Assembly (NCBI GenBank): GCA_903896615.1 | Contig: CAITYM010000130.1 | Span: forward strand, 1 to 64,000 | Source: an uncultured Burkholderiales bacterium | GTDB taxonomy: Bacteria > Pseudomonadota > Gammaproteobacteria > Burkholderiales > Burkholderiaceae_C | Reading direction: 5' to 3' | DNA length: 64,000 bases | In this document: piece by piece, positions 1-7,646 of the stretch | How the letters are laid out: each line of letters starts with the position of its first letter | Numbering within the stretch: position 1 is the first letter of the stretch | The notes under the pieces: model-generated | What the model saw: only the letters and a program-made list of their open reading frames with translations | What the model was told of the DNA's origin: nothing | The model's database searches: none | Program-made: the position numbers and the translations under genes

Positions 1-216
1 CTCTGCACTAGGAGTAAATATTCGTACTCTGTAGTCAGCCAATGGATTTGAGGGTTTCAATAGGAAAGTAGTTTCAGAGAGATTAGTCCAGTTAGCAAAT
101 TGTTGCATTTGCATTGTTGATAAGTCATCAGCATGGTGTACTACAGCTAATGGATTCCCAAGTAGTGGTTGATTTGTAAACACATCGACTTGGTGAAATG
201 AATAAGATTTAGCCAT
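1..216 (-). CDS. PhzF-family isomerase-like protein, N-terminal part (runs off window)
   Basis: An open frame on the minus strand starts with ATG at 216 and runs off the left edge, giving 72 codons; it is absent from the ORF track because the stop lies outside. The translation contains YSFHQVDVFT, GNPLAVV, NLSETTF and DYRVRIFTP, which match the start of the PhzF/YddE family (phenazine-biosynthesis-like isomerases with a diaminopimelate epimerase fold). The conserved early Glu of the family is present in NLSETTF. The substrate cannot be inferred. It is oriented away from the photosynthesis genes and probably marks the flank of the cluster. Confidence 0.85.
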   Translation of the reverse strand, partial: MAKSYSFHQVDVFTNQPLLGNPLAVVHHADDLSTMQMQQFANWTNLSETTFLLKPSNPLADYRVRIFTPSAE

Positions 217-935
217 TTTTAATACAAATTAATATGTAGTGGATTAAAGCAAAAAGTGCAACGTTGACTGTAAGTTAAGAGGCTGAGAGTGATTTAGTAT
301 TCATGGCTTCTTGACCTGGACAGCTAAATTGTCCTGACCTATAAACAACTCAGCTAGAGTGAACGATACCAGATTTTTCACCTCACGAAACTAGGACTTA
401 GTCACACTTAAATTTCCAAGAACCTTAGCCGTAGCAAGTCCACCATTTCTAGCGAGATTAGTGGGAACAAAAGGGACAGCGGGTACCGACCCAAGTAAGC
501 CGATCAGCTTGCCCGGGAAATATCTCTGCTTACCTGCAACGCCAGGCGCATTGAGCCTGATGCGCTCAAAGCTGCATTTAACCGGATTGCCTAGCAACTC
601 AGCCCCTAACAGTTTGCTGCGGAGTAGCCTATTTGCCATTAAACGTTTATCACATTATCTATTCAGATAAAGCTGCTGGAGGGGCTATTTGTAAGAATCG
701 CAGATAATGGATTGCTTAGACAGTACTTACCGAAAAAGAGAACTTTATCAATAGTAACGGACGCGTGGCTTAAAATGATCAAACGCCAGCTTGTCAATTG
801 ACCTAGAAATTAGGATTCAAGACACAGAGCAAGGTGTTTCATGAAACTCTAAACCTTGATGCACTTCATAATTAAGTACGCGTGATTTTAAGGTTGAATT
901 TTTTGGGTTTAACAACCATCAAATCTATATAAACT
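217..935. other. Intergenic region at the cluster boundary, no supported gene
   Basis: About 720 bases between the PhzF-like gene and the glycosyltransferase. Two overlapping ORFs of 69 and 82 codons lie on opposite strands around 391-670, but neither has a ribosome binding site or a recognisable domain. A short inverted repeat GGACA-N7-TGTCC lies near 317-333. No insertion sequence ends, tRNA or PpsR-type palindrome were seen. It may be a decayed gene or simple spacer. Confidence 0.4.
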
Positions 936-2201
936 ATGCGCATTGGATTGCAAACATGGGGAAGCGAAGGAGATATCAATCCCTTCATAGCTCTAGCAGC
1001 AGGACTGGTGAAAGCTGGTCATAACGTCAAACTCTACATCACTGAAGTTTCTGAAAGAGATTATTCAAAGAGTGCAAACGACTATGGATTTGAGCTTGTA
1101 AACGTGCCCAATCCTATGCTTCCAAGTGTTGATATGATGGCCAAAATGAGTGATGCATTTAAGGCTATTCGTGACCCAAGTGAGCAACTAAAAATAATAA
1201 ATAAATATTTCCTGTATCCAGCAGAAACAGCGATGTTTAATGCCGCAACTGAATTATGCGATACAAGTGATTTAATAGTTAGACATATTTTCTGTTACCC
1301 CACTCAACTCGCTGCTGAACTCGCTAATGTAAGAGTTGTAACGCTGTACCCTGTGCACAACATATTTCCAAATCCTCACCAAGCTCCTTTTGGGGCAGTT
1401 AATTTAGGTCGTTGGGCTATTCCACTTTGGTGGAGGCTAGCTCAGTGGTTAATTAATAAAATATTTCTAAATCAAATAAATGACTTGAGAAGAAAATACC
1501 AAGCCCCTTTAATCAGTAATGTGCTGAAGCAGGCTTGGAGTAATGATACCTTGAATCTAATTGCAGTTAGTAAAGCAGTCTGCCCCAGAGAAATAAGTTG
1601 GCCCACAAATTTTAAAGTTTGTGGATTCTTAAACACATCAGAAGTTTATGAAGAAACAAAACTACAAAGAGAAGTTGTTGATTTCTTAAACGGTGGAGGA
1701 GCACCTATTTACTTTACATTTGGCAGCATGCTTGTACCCAACAAAGATTCCTGGCTCAAGGTATATGAAATTTGGAGAGAGACAGTCATCAAAATGGGCT
1801 GTAGAGCTATTTTCCAGCTACCAATATCTGAAACAACCCAATTTTCAAACGAATCCAATATCTTAATCGTAAAACGATTGCCACATAACTTAGTATTTCC
1901 TCATTGCGCTGCAGTGATACATCACGGTGGAGCGGGAACTACGCAATCAAGTTTACTTGCAGGTTGTCCAAGCGTTGTTGTAGCCCATATTGCCGATCAA
2001 CCTTTTTGGGGGAGTGAGTTAATGCGACTTGGTGTTTCTCCTGGTTACATGAGAAAAAGCGAATTAAGGACCGCATTACTAATTAAATACATATCTTTGA
2101 TTTTTAAAAATTCTAATTATCGTGACAATGCGCTCAGAATTTCTAAAGCAATGAAGGAGGAAAACGCAATCAAGACTGCCATCGAATCACTGATCGCTTA
2201 A
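936..2201 (+). CDS. GT1-type glycosyltransferase (UGT/MGT-like)
   Basis: This 421-aa protein looks like a GT-B fold family 1 glycosyltransferase using a nucleotide sugar. The N-terminal half begins RIGLQTWGSEGDINPFIALA, a glycine-rich acceptor-domain start, and the C-terminal half has FTFGSM followed by the donor-binding signature IHHGGAGTTQSSLLAGCPSVVV and DQPFWG (about residues 328-362). Closest recognised relatives are sterol or macrolide glycosyltransferases and CrtX-like zeaxanthin glucosyltransferases. It sits upstream of ispH at the cluster edge, so a carotenoid or lipid acceptor is possible but not shown. The start ATG lacks a good Shine-Dalgarno sequence, and the gene is AT-rich. Confidence 0.8.
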   Translation: MRIGLQTWGSEGDINPFIALAAGLVKAGHNVKLYITEVSERDYSKSANDYGFELVNVPNPMLPSVDMMAKMSDAFKAIRDPSEQLKIINKYFLYPAETAMFNAATELCDTSDLIVRHIFCYPTQLAAELANVRVVTLYPVHNIFPNPHQAPFGAVNLGRWAIPLWWRLAQWLINKIFLNQINDLRRKYQAPLISNVLKQAWSNDTLNLIAVSKAVCPREISWPTNFKVCGFLNTSEVYEETKLQREVVDFLNGGGAPIYFTFGSMLVPNKDSWLKVYEIWRETVIKMGCRAIFQLPISETTQFSNESNILIVKRLPHNLVFPHCAAVIHHGGAGTTQSSLLAGCPSVVVAHIADQPFWGSELMRLGVSPGYMRKSELRTALLIKYISLIFKNSNYRDNALRISKAMKEENAIKTAIESLIA

Positions 2202-2570
2202 AGCAGCTTGCTAAGGTAGAAGGCAAAGCGCTTATTAATTGATAGAAACGCTTATCTCAATTGCCTTACCTATATTTATCTTAAAAGTAATTAATTTAAC
2301 TGCTTGGATAACTAAAACACTTGAGCATTCAATCCTACGGGATAGGGGTTTTACCGATTTTTAGATTTATTTTGGCGTACTAAACTTGCCAAAATTATGT
2401 GGGAATCTTAGAAAAAATCCTGAAATCAACTTTTTTAGACTTCAGTTACTTTTGTTATCATGAATAATATCAACTCTATTTCCCTCCTGTTACAACCTAT
2501 TTTTTAATACGATCTATGCTTTTACTAAGGCAAAAATGAAAAGTAACACAAGTCCCTGGATACACCACAA
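2202..2570. other. Intergenic region upstream of ispH
   Basis: About 370 AT-rich bases between the glycosyltransferase and ispH. It presumably holds the ispH promoter. No TGT-N12-ACA palindrome, terminator-like hairpin with a T run, or small ORF with a ribosome binding site was seen. Confidence 0.4.
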
Positions 2571-3515
2571 ATGAACGACTTAAGTGTTCGTGAAATTTTA
2601 CTCGCTCAACCTCGTGGATTTTGCGCAGGGGTAGAACGCGCAATAGAGATTGTTGAGAGAGCATTGATTAAATTTGGAGCGCCCATTTATGTCAGACACG
2701 AGATAGTACACAACACTTATGTAGTCAACCATCTCAAACAAAAAGGAGCAATATTTATTGAGAATATCAATGAGGTTCCGCTAGGCTCAACACTTATTTA
2801 TAGCGCTCACGGAGTACCTAAAGTTGTTGAACATCAGTCTGAAATGAGGCGCCTTAAAGTATTTGATGCGACTTGTCCCTTGGTTACAAAAGTTCATATC
2901 GAACTCATCAAATTAGCCGATGAAGGGTATGAATTCATAATGATTGGACACAAGGGTCACCCCGAAGTTGAAGGCACTATGGGACAAATCGAGGGAGGAA
3001 TACACTTGGTAGAGAGTTTAGAAGACGTTGCGAGTCTGTCCCCAACTCAAACAGACTTATTAGCAGTGGTTACCCAAACAACCTTGTCTGTGGACGATAC
3101 TGCAGAAATTGTCCATGCAATTAAGGAGAGATTTCCACGGGTCAGGATGCCAAAGCAACAAGACATTTGTTACGCAACACAAAACAGACAAGATGCAGTG
3201 AAGGTGATGGGCTCTCAAGTTGATCTAATCATCGTCGTTGGAAGTTCAAATAGCTCTAACTCTAATCGCCTTAAGGATTTAGCAATAAAACAAGGCACCA
3301 AAAGCTTTATGGTGGATTCAGCCGCTGACTTAGATCCCGCTTGGTTTGATGTTTACCAAAGTATTGGCGTAACGGCTGGCGCATCTGCCCCCGAGATATT
3401 AGTTCAAGAGCTAATTACAGAATTGAAAAAACTTGGAGCTTTAAGTGTTAGACAACTTAAAGGAGTAGAGGAGAACTTTAAGTTTCCCTTGCCCAAGGGA
3501 TTAAAAACAGATTAG
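2571..3515 (+). CDS. ispH: 4-hydroxy-3-methylbut-2-enyl diphosphate reductase
   Basis: IspH catalyses the last step of the MEP pathway, reducing HMBPP to IPP and DMAPP with a [4Fe-4S] cluster. The 314-aa protein is of normal length. The three cluster cysteines are visible in RGFCAGVERA, DATCPLVTKVH and QDICYATQNRQ. The family motifs GHPEVEGTMGQ and SSNSSNSNRL are also present. The gene stands alone between a glycosyltransferase and a convergent PpaA-like gene. With dxs at 58 kb it gives the cluster both the first and last MEP enzymes, consistent with isoprenoid supply for phytyl tails and carotenoids. It may be an extra copy beside a housekeeping ispH elsewhere, which cannot be tested here. 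Confidence 0.95.
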   Translation: MNDLSVREILLAQPRGFCAGVERAIEIVERALIKFGAPIYVRHEIVHNTYVVNHLKQKGAIFIENINEVPLGSTLIYSAHGVPKVVEHQSEMRRLKVFDATCPLVTKVHIELIKLADEGYEFIMIGHKGHPEVEGTMGQIEGGIHLVESLEDVASLSPTQTDLLAVVTQTTLSVDDTAEIVHAIKERFPRVRMPKQQDICYATQNRQDAVKVMGSQVDLIIVVGSSNSSNSNRLKDLAIKQGTKSFMVDSAADLDPAWFDVYQSIGVTAGASAPEILVQELITELKKLGALSVRQLKGVEENFKFPLPKGLKTD

Positions 3516-3543
3516 TCTACGCTCGATAGATTGCTGATGCAGT

Positions 3544-4452
3544 CTAGTTATTAGCAATCAAGGAAAGAGCCAGATTTACAGCTTCCTTGGCATCCACACA
3601 TATGGCAGAGGCGCCAAAATCACTGGCGTCGTGATTTTCAATTGTGAAGATAGGTCCCCCTAATAATATTGCAACACGTGGATTTCGCGATGATTTTCTA
3701 ATCTCAGAAACCAACGGGGCTAGCTCAGTGAGCTGTGCTTGAATACTTACTGATAGGCCCACAGCATCAAACCATTCGTTACGAACTGCCTGAACAAGCC
3801 CATTAATTGTGGGCGAAATCTCCAGAACTACCTGCCATCCCTCTTTGCGAAAAAATTCAGACACAATTGACGGGCCTAACAAATGCTCAGAACCTGGGGC
3901 AGCAGCAATCATAATTCTTCTTACCTCCCCTTGAATCAGAGGACCATCAATGTAGGAAAACCCAATACCACGAGTTACCGAATGCATTCGCACAAGACCA
4001 TGAGTGACTAGATAAAAATCTAGATTGTTTGTCATCCATTGATCACCTAGGTAACGTGCTGCAGGGGTGATTAGATCTAAGAATATATTTTCTTTTGTTA
4101 AACCTTCATTTAAGTAACGCTCGATAAGTTGTAACGGTGCATCGTGGTTATCTGATGTGCACATTAACGCAAACTGCTGAATCTCAAGCTCAGTTGGCAA
4201 GGCACGTTGAGGGTCCAAATTTTGAATTTCGATTGGACTCATGTTTTGGGCGCCCAAGAGTCTTGGAATGATGTCCTCCTCAATAATGGACATAAGAGAG
4301 GAATTACATTCCACAGTGCTATCTCTAAAAATCTTTTGAGACCTATCACTAGAAGTTGTAGCTTTCTTGGAGAACATAGACATTGCCATGTTTGCAAAAT
4401 TACTAATTGATCTTATGGGGAGCGAAATATTTCCGGGCACATAGATGTTCAT
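3544..4452 (-). CDS. Cobalamin-binding-domain regulator, PpaA/AerR-like (first paralogue)
   Basis: This 302-aa protein has the layout of PpaA/AerR photosynthesis regulators: a helical MerR-associated/B12-like cap (about residues 90-170, ending with the tract LGDQWMTNNLDFYLVTHGLVRMHS) followed by a Rossmann-like B12-binding domain. The domain carries AAAPGSEHLLGPSIVSEFFRKEGW, in which the base-off histidine position of DxHxxG is kept as SxHxxG, and later LLGGPIF. AerR/PpaA proteins bind cobalamin and relieve repression by CrtJ/PpsR. It lies divergently upstream of pucBA, so control of the antenna promoter is a reasonable inference. A second paralogue lies next to ppsR. Confidence 0.8.
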   Translation of the reverse strand: MNIYVPGNISLPIRSISNFANMAMSMFSKKATTSSDRSQKIFRDSTVECNSSLMSIIEEDIIPRLLGAQNMSPIEIQNLDPQRALPTELEIQQFALMCTSDNHDAPLQLIERYLNEGLTKENIFLDLITPAARYLGDQWMTNNLDFYLVTHGLVRMHSVTRGIGFSYIDGPLIQGEVRRIMIAAAPGSEHLLGPSIVSEFFRKEGWQVVLEISPTINGLVQAVRNEWFDAVGLSVSIQAQLTELAPLVSEIRKSSRNPRVAILLGGPIFTIENHDASDFGASAICVDAKEAVNLALSLIANN

Positions 4453-5218
4453 AAAAGATGGGTCTATATATATATTAGCAATATAGCTTTACCTAAAATT
4501 TATCGCAGTAGGCCTGTATCTGCAATAGTATTTACCTTGCGTCAAGGGAATACCCTCCTACTTTTTAAATAATAAACAGGACTAAATAAATCACTCACAC
4601 AAAGAATAAATTGACTCTTAATTGAATTTTCATGATTTGAGCTCAGAAAAGAAGGCTATATGAGCAAGAAATTATGCGCAAAACATAAGTGAGACAGACA
4701 AATTTACCGAAAACTAATGATTTTTAAAAGTTTGAATTGTCAATTTAAAAAACATATTACTATGGTAAACCCTTGGTATTACCGCCAGCATAAGATCAAC
4801 ACTGAAAAACTTCTATGCGATGGCGAAGGATAGAACCAGCAATTTGCAAGCGCCTTCACAATAACTACTAATGATTTACTCAAATTAAATATTACATCAC
4901 ATTTAATTAATTTAAAGCAAAAATATAATTATTTATGGATATTTAAGTACTAATATCAGAACAAACCGGAGTTAATAATAACCGCGTTGATTAAAGTTGA
5001 CTCGTGTCGTCACCACATATTTGAACTTTACTTTTCAATTCCAAATCCTACTTTAAAAAATAAATAGAATGATTAGTGTAAATATAAGTTGACTTTTATA
5101 AATGTCTAACTTAAATTACACTATAGTAGATAGGTAATAAGATTCATGACCATGCAGGCCATGGAAAACCCTGGTGCGGGTTGAGCACTGAATTTGAACT
5201 TTGATAGGAGAAGAACCA
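4453..5218. other. Divergent intergenic region with the puc promoter
   Basis: About 770 AT-rich bases between the PpaA-like gene (minus) and pucB (plus). The part near pucB holds tandem PpsR-type palindromes (5077-5120) and a weaker candidate cGT-N12-ACt at 4985-5002. A TGT-N11-ACA near-match lies around 4740-4757 but has the wrong spacing. No small gene with a ribosome binding site was found in the upstream half. Confidence 0.6.
5077..5120. promoter_or_regulatory. Tandem PpsR/CrtJ-type operators upstream of pucBA
   Basis: Two palindromes follow the PpsR/CrtJ consensus TGT-N12-ACA: TGT-N12-ACt at 5077-5094 and a perfect TGT-N12-ACA at 5103-5120, separated by exactly 8 bp. Closely spaced paired sites are typical of cooperative CrtJ/PpsR binding. 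They lie about 100 bp before the pucB start codon. Confidence 0.8.
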
Positions 5219-5368
5219 ATGAGTGACCATAAAGTTTGGCCCACAGGTTTGACCGAGGCTGAGTCAGAGGAGCTACATCGACACATCGTCCAAGGAACAC
5301 AATTCTTTGGAATGATTGCTGCCTTCGCTCATCTTTTGGCTTATATCTATTCGCCCTGGCTTAAATAA
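5219..5368 (+). CDS. pucB: Peripheral light-harvesting complex (LH2) beta subunit
   Basis: The 49-aa protein MSDHKVWPTGLTEAESEELH... was too short for the ORF track. It starts after GATAGGAGAAGAACCA, a good ribosome binding site. It has the antenna beta layout: polar N-terminus with His20, a single TM helix with the BChl-ligand His38 in AFAHLLAY, and the C-terminal SPWLK. It is LH2 rather than LH1 because it pairs with an MxxGK-type alpha subunit and is unlinked to pufLM. Aligned with Rhodoblastus acidophilus LH2 beta, the Arg of the GTR motif that contacts the B800 pigment is replaced by Gln28 (GTQ). pucA follows after 14 bases. Confidence 0.93.
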   Translation: MSDHKVWPTGLTEAESEELHRHIVQGTQFFGMIAAFAHLLAYIYSPWLK

Positions 5369-5382
5369 AAGAGGTACAGCAA

Positions 5383-5568
5383 ATGATTTACGGAAAAATG
5401 TGGTTAGTGGTAAAGCCCTCCGTGGGTGTTCCACTTATTATTGCAGCAGTAGCAGTTGCATCGTTTTCGGTGCATTTAGCTATTTTAAATAACACAACAT
5501 GGGTCAAAGCATTTCTGAACGGAAACGCCGACAAAGTTGCTGTTACAGCTCCAGCGGCCTCCAAATAG
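5383..5568 (+). CDS. pucA: LH2-type alpha subunit with blue-shift signature (Phe44-Leu45)
   Basis: The 61-aa protein begins MIYGKMWLVVKPSVGVPL, matching the N-terminus of LH2 alpha subunits, where Met1 can ligate B800. The TM helix carries the BChl-ligand His31 in VHLAIL and is followed by NNTTW. In the collinear numbering of R. acidophilus LH2 alpha (His31, Tyr44, Trp45), this protein has Phe44 and Leu45 (TTWVKAFLNG). Those replacements remove the hydrogen bonds to the B850 acetyl groups and mark B800-820 (LH3) complexes. The C-terminus is Ala-rich. It forms an operon with pucB and is followed by a strong terminator. Confidence 0.93.
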   Translation: MIYGKMWLVVKPSVGVPLIIAAVAVASFSVHLAILNNTTWVKAFLNGNADKVAVTAPAASK

Positions 5569-5580
5569 CTACTGGATAAG

Positions 5581-5625
5581 GCACATGAATCAGTCGTTTT
5601 GTTTGATTCATGTGCTTTTTAATTT
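5581..5625 (+). terminator. Rho-independent terminator between pucA and pucC
   Basis: A perfect 12-bp inverted repeat, GCACATGAATCA (5581-5592) and TGATTCATGTGC (5604-5615), with an 11-base loop is followed directly by TTTTTAATTT. It sits 12 bases after the pucA stop and 25 bases before the pucC start, so it should make pucBA far more abundant than pucC and protect the pucBA message. Confidence 0.9.
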
Positions 5626-5640
5626 CATGTTTTGTAAACA

Positions 5641-7092
5641 ATGACTAATGGCCTTCAACTTAACCGGACAGAAAACTCTACTCCAGTGGAAAAGTCATCC
5701 ATTAGCAAGAAAATAATTTATTCGTTTCTTCAGCGTGGTACCAAGTTTTTACCCTTTGCGGATGCGGCCTCCGTTAATCTCCCCCTATCTAGACTTTTAA
5801 GACTCTCTTTATTTCAAGTATCAGTTGGTATGGCCTTAGCTCTACTTATTGGTACTCTTAACCGGGTGATGATCGTTGAACTTCATGTTCCAGCATCATG
5901 GGTTTCAGTGATGGTCGCAATGCCCATCGTAGTTGCACCATTTAGGGCAATTATTGGCTTTAGCTCTGATGTCCATCAATCTCAACTGGGATGGAAACGT
6001 GTCCCCTTCATATGGAGAGGCACGATGGTGCAATTTGGTGGATTGGCGATAATGCCCTTTGCTCTGCTTGTTTTATCTGGCATGGGCCAAGCCTCCAGGG
6101 CCCCAGAATGGGTTGGCCATTTGGGCGCAGGCGTAGCATTTTTGTTGGTCGGCGCAGGACTTCACACAACACAAACAGCTGGCCTCGCCTTAGCAACTGA
6201 TCTAGCGCCCGAGGAATCCAGGCCCAAGGTGGTTGGACTCATGTACGTCATGCTACTAATTGGAATGATGTTAAGCGCACTGGTTTTTGGAATGATTTTG
6301 AAGGACTTCACGCCGGGTCGCCTGATTCAAGTCATTCAAGCTTCAGCACTTCTCACAATCGTATTAAATGTCATCGCACTTTGGAAGCAGGAAAGTAGAG
6401 TAAAAAAACCTTCATATCTCAAGCAGAAAACAGAGACCTTTAAGGAGTCTTGGATAAGGTTTTGTTACGGAGACCAAGCCCTGAGAAGGCTAATAGCGGT
6501 TGGACTCGGTACTATTGCATTCAGTATGGAGGACATCCTTTTAGAACCCTATGGGGGTGAGGTGCTTCATCTGAGTGTGGGTGCGACCACTGCACTTACA
6601 GCAACACTTGCATTGGGAGGATTAGTTGGATTTGCGTTAGCATCCAATATCTTAAGCAAAGGTTTTGACCCTTTTAAGATGGCAAGCATCGGCGCACTAT
6701 TCGGAATTCCTGCCTTCCTATGCGTCATCATATCTGCACCACTTGAATCGAGTTTGATATTTGCGTTTGGCATCTTCTCAATTGGTTTTGGTGGAGGCCT
6801 CTTTGGACACGGCACGCTCACTGCAACAATGAATCTAGCGCCGCCCGGTCAAAGTGGTCTTGCACTAGGGGCGTGGGGGGCTGTGCAAGCAACTGCTGCA
6901 GGAATCGCAATCGCAGTAAGCGGAATTATCAGAGACGTAATAGATTCAATCTATCAGGCGCCATTGGGTTACAACTGCGTTTACGCTTTAGAGATTGTGA
7001 TGCTTTTTGCAACCATAATTACAATGGCACCTCTTGTGCTGAAAATGCCAAGAGCACAATCAAACAATCAAATTCCTAAAGATTTAGGATAA
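5641..7092 (+). CDS. pucC: PucC-family MFS protein, LH2 assembly factor
   Basis: This 483-aa protein has about 12 TM segments and the PucC/LhaA/Bch2 family signatures: FADAASVNLPLSRLLRLSLFQ near the start, TLNRVMIVEL, PFRAIIGF, AGLHTTQTAGLALATDLA, SMEDILLEPYGGEVLHLSV and GAWGAVQATAAG. Family members act in the cytoplasmic membrane in light-harvesting complex assembly, probably delivering BChl. Its position just after pucBA makes it the LH2-specific member; two paralogues lie at 18.7 kb (Bch2) and 30.9 kb (LhaA). No clear ribosome binding site precedes its ATG, and the terminator before it implies low expression. Confidence 0.93.
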   Translation: MTNGLQLNRTENSTPVEKSSISKKIIYSFLQRGTKFLPFADAASVNLPLSRLLRLSLFQVSVGMALALLIGTLNRVMIVELHVPASWVSVMVAMPIVVAPFRAIIGFSSDVHQSQLGWKRVPFIWRGTMVQFGGLAIMPFALLVLSGMGQASRAPEWVGHLGAGVAFLLVGAGLHTTQTAGLALATDLAPEESRPKVVGLMYVMLLIGMMLSALVFGMILKDFTPGRLIQVIQASALLTIVLNVIALWKQESRVKKPSYLKQKTETFKESWIRFCYGDQALRRLIAVGLGTIAFSMEDILLEPYGGEVLHLSVGATTALTATLALGGLVGFALASNILSKGFDPFKMASIGALFGIPAFLCVIISAPLESSLIFAFGIFSIGFGGGLFGHGTLTATMNLAPPGQSGLALGAWGAVQATAAGIAIAVSGIIRDVIDSIYQAPLGYNCVYALEIVMLFATIITMAPLVLKMPRAQSNNQIPKDLG

Positions 7093-7124
7093 TATAAACA
7101 TCATTTTTAACCAAGGAGAAAAAA

Positions 7125-7238
7125 ATGCACACCAGTACATTACTTTTTATCATCTGGGTCGTTGTATGCGTATTCTGGATTCTGAACCAGTTTCACAGGA
7201 GCAATTTACGCCGCGACTATCCAGGACAAATCAAATAA
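7125..7238 (+). CDS. Small single-TM protein downstream of pucC
   Basis: This 37-aa ORF, MHTSTLLFIIWVVVCVFWIL..., is below the ORF-track cutoff. It has an excellent ribosome binding site (CCAAGGAGAAAAAAATG) and lies 32 bases after pucC. The product is one hydrophobic helix (about residues 5-20) followed by a basic tail NQFHRSNLRRDYPGQIK, predicting an N-out or embedded N-terminus and a cytoplasmic C-terminus. I do not recognise a family. Location and topology resemble small accessory antenna subunits such as LH2 gamma-type polypeptides, but this is inference. The start context GGAGAAAAAAATGCAC is nearly identical to that of the small ORF at 60164. Confidence 0.7.
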   Translation: MHTSTLLFIIWVVVCVFWILNQFHRSNLRRDYPGQIK

Positions 7239-7288
7239 TTAGATTGCGCTGTGGCGCTAATAATCTATGTGTAGTAGTTTTTTAAGGG

Positions 7289-7570
7289 CTACCCTCTTAA
7301 GCTATCTCGCCAACAACTCTCAATTTCTGAACCAGTCATTGAGTCTAGGTGTTCGGCGGTGTAGTTTCCAGTTTCCAATAAGTGTTGTTTGTAACCGCGC
7401 AATTGCTTGAACTCCAGGTATTGATAAAGCGGGATTAATCCAAAAATTGGAATTAAGAAAAATAGCATGCCGTAGGGATAAAGAGGTAATCCAAGAAATG
7501 CGCATATTTTGTACAAACAGAAAAAGGTGAATACGGTAAATGTTGCGAGTACTAAATTTCTTGCGAACAT
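7289..7570 (-). CDS. Small two-TM membrane protein, unknown function
   Basis: The ORF track begins at 7594, but ATG at 7570 has a good ribosome binding site (AAGGAGAGTTTTATG) and gives 93 aa starting MFARNLVLATFTVFTFF. Two hydrophobic segments (about residues 5-24 and 29-50) are followed by a soluble tail with charged residues and Trp (YKQHLLETGNYTAEHLD). No domain is recognised. It is transcribed towards pucC and divergently from the next small ORF. Its place between pucC and tspO suggests a PGC membrane accessory role, without proof. Confidence 0.6.
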   Translation of the reverse strand: MFARNLVLATFTVFTFFCLYKICAFLGLPLYPYGMLFFLIPIFGLIPLYQYLEFKQLRGYKQHLLETGNYTAEHLDSMTGSEIESCWRDSLRG

Positions 7571-7646
7571 AAAACTCTCCTTATTGATTTTCAATCATTC
7601 AACATCTTAGTAAATATAAACAGTCCACTTCAAATTGGGAAATAAA

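Noticed and set aside
391-670. Two opposing ORFs of 82 and 69 codons in the left flank
   Set aside because: No ribosome binding site, no recognisable domain, and both frames open over the same stretch; treated as non-coding or decayed sequence.
4740-4760. TGT-N11-ACA near-match in the ppaA-like/puc intergenic region
   Set aside because: Wrong spacing in A/T-rich sequence; probably chance.
5219-5568. Reading the 5.2-5.6 kb pair as pufBA (LH1)
   Set aside because: The alpha N-terminus MIYGKMW, adjacent pucC, and a separate pufB/pufA set next to pufLM at 47 kb show it is LH2.
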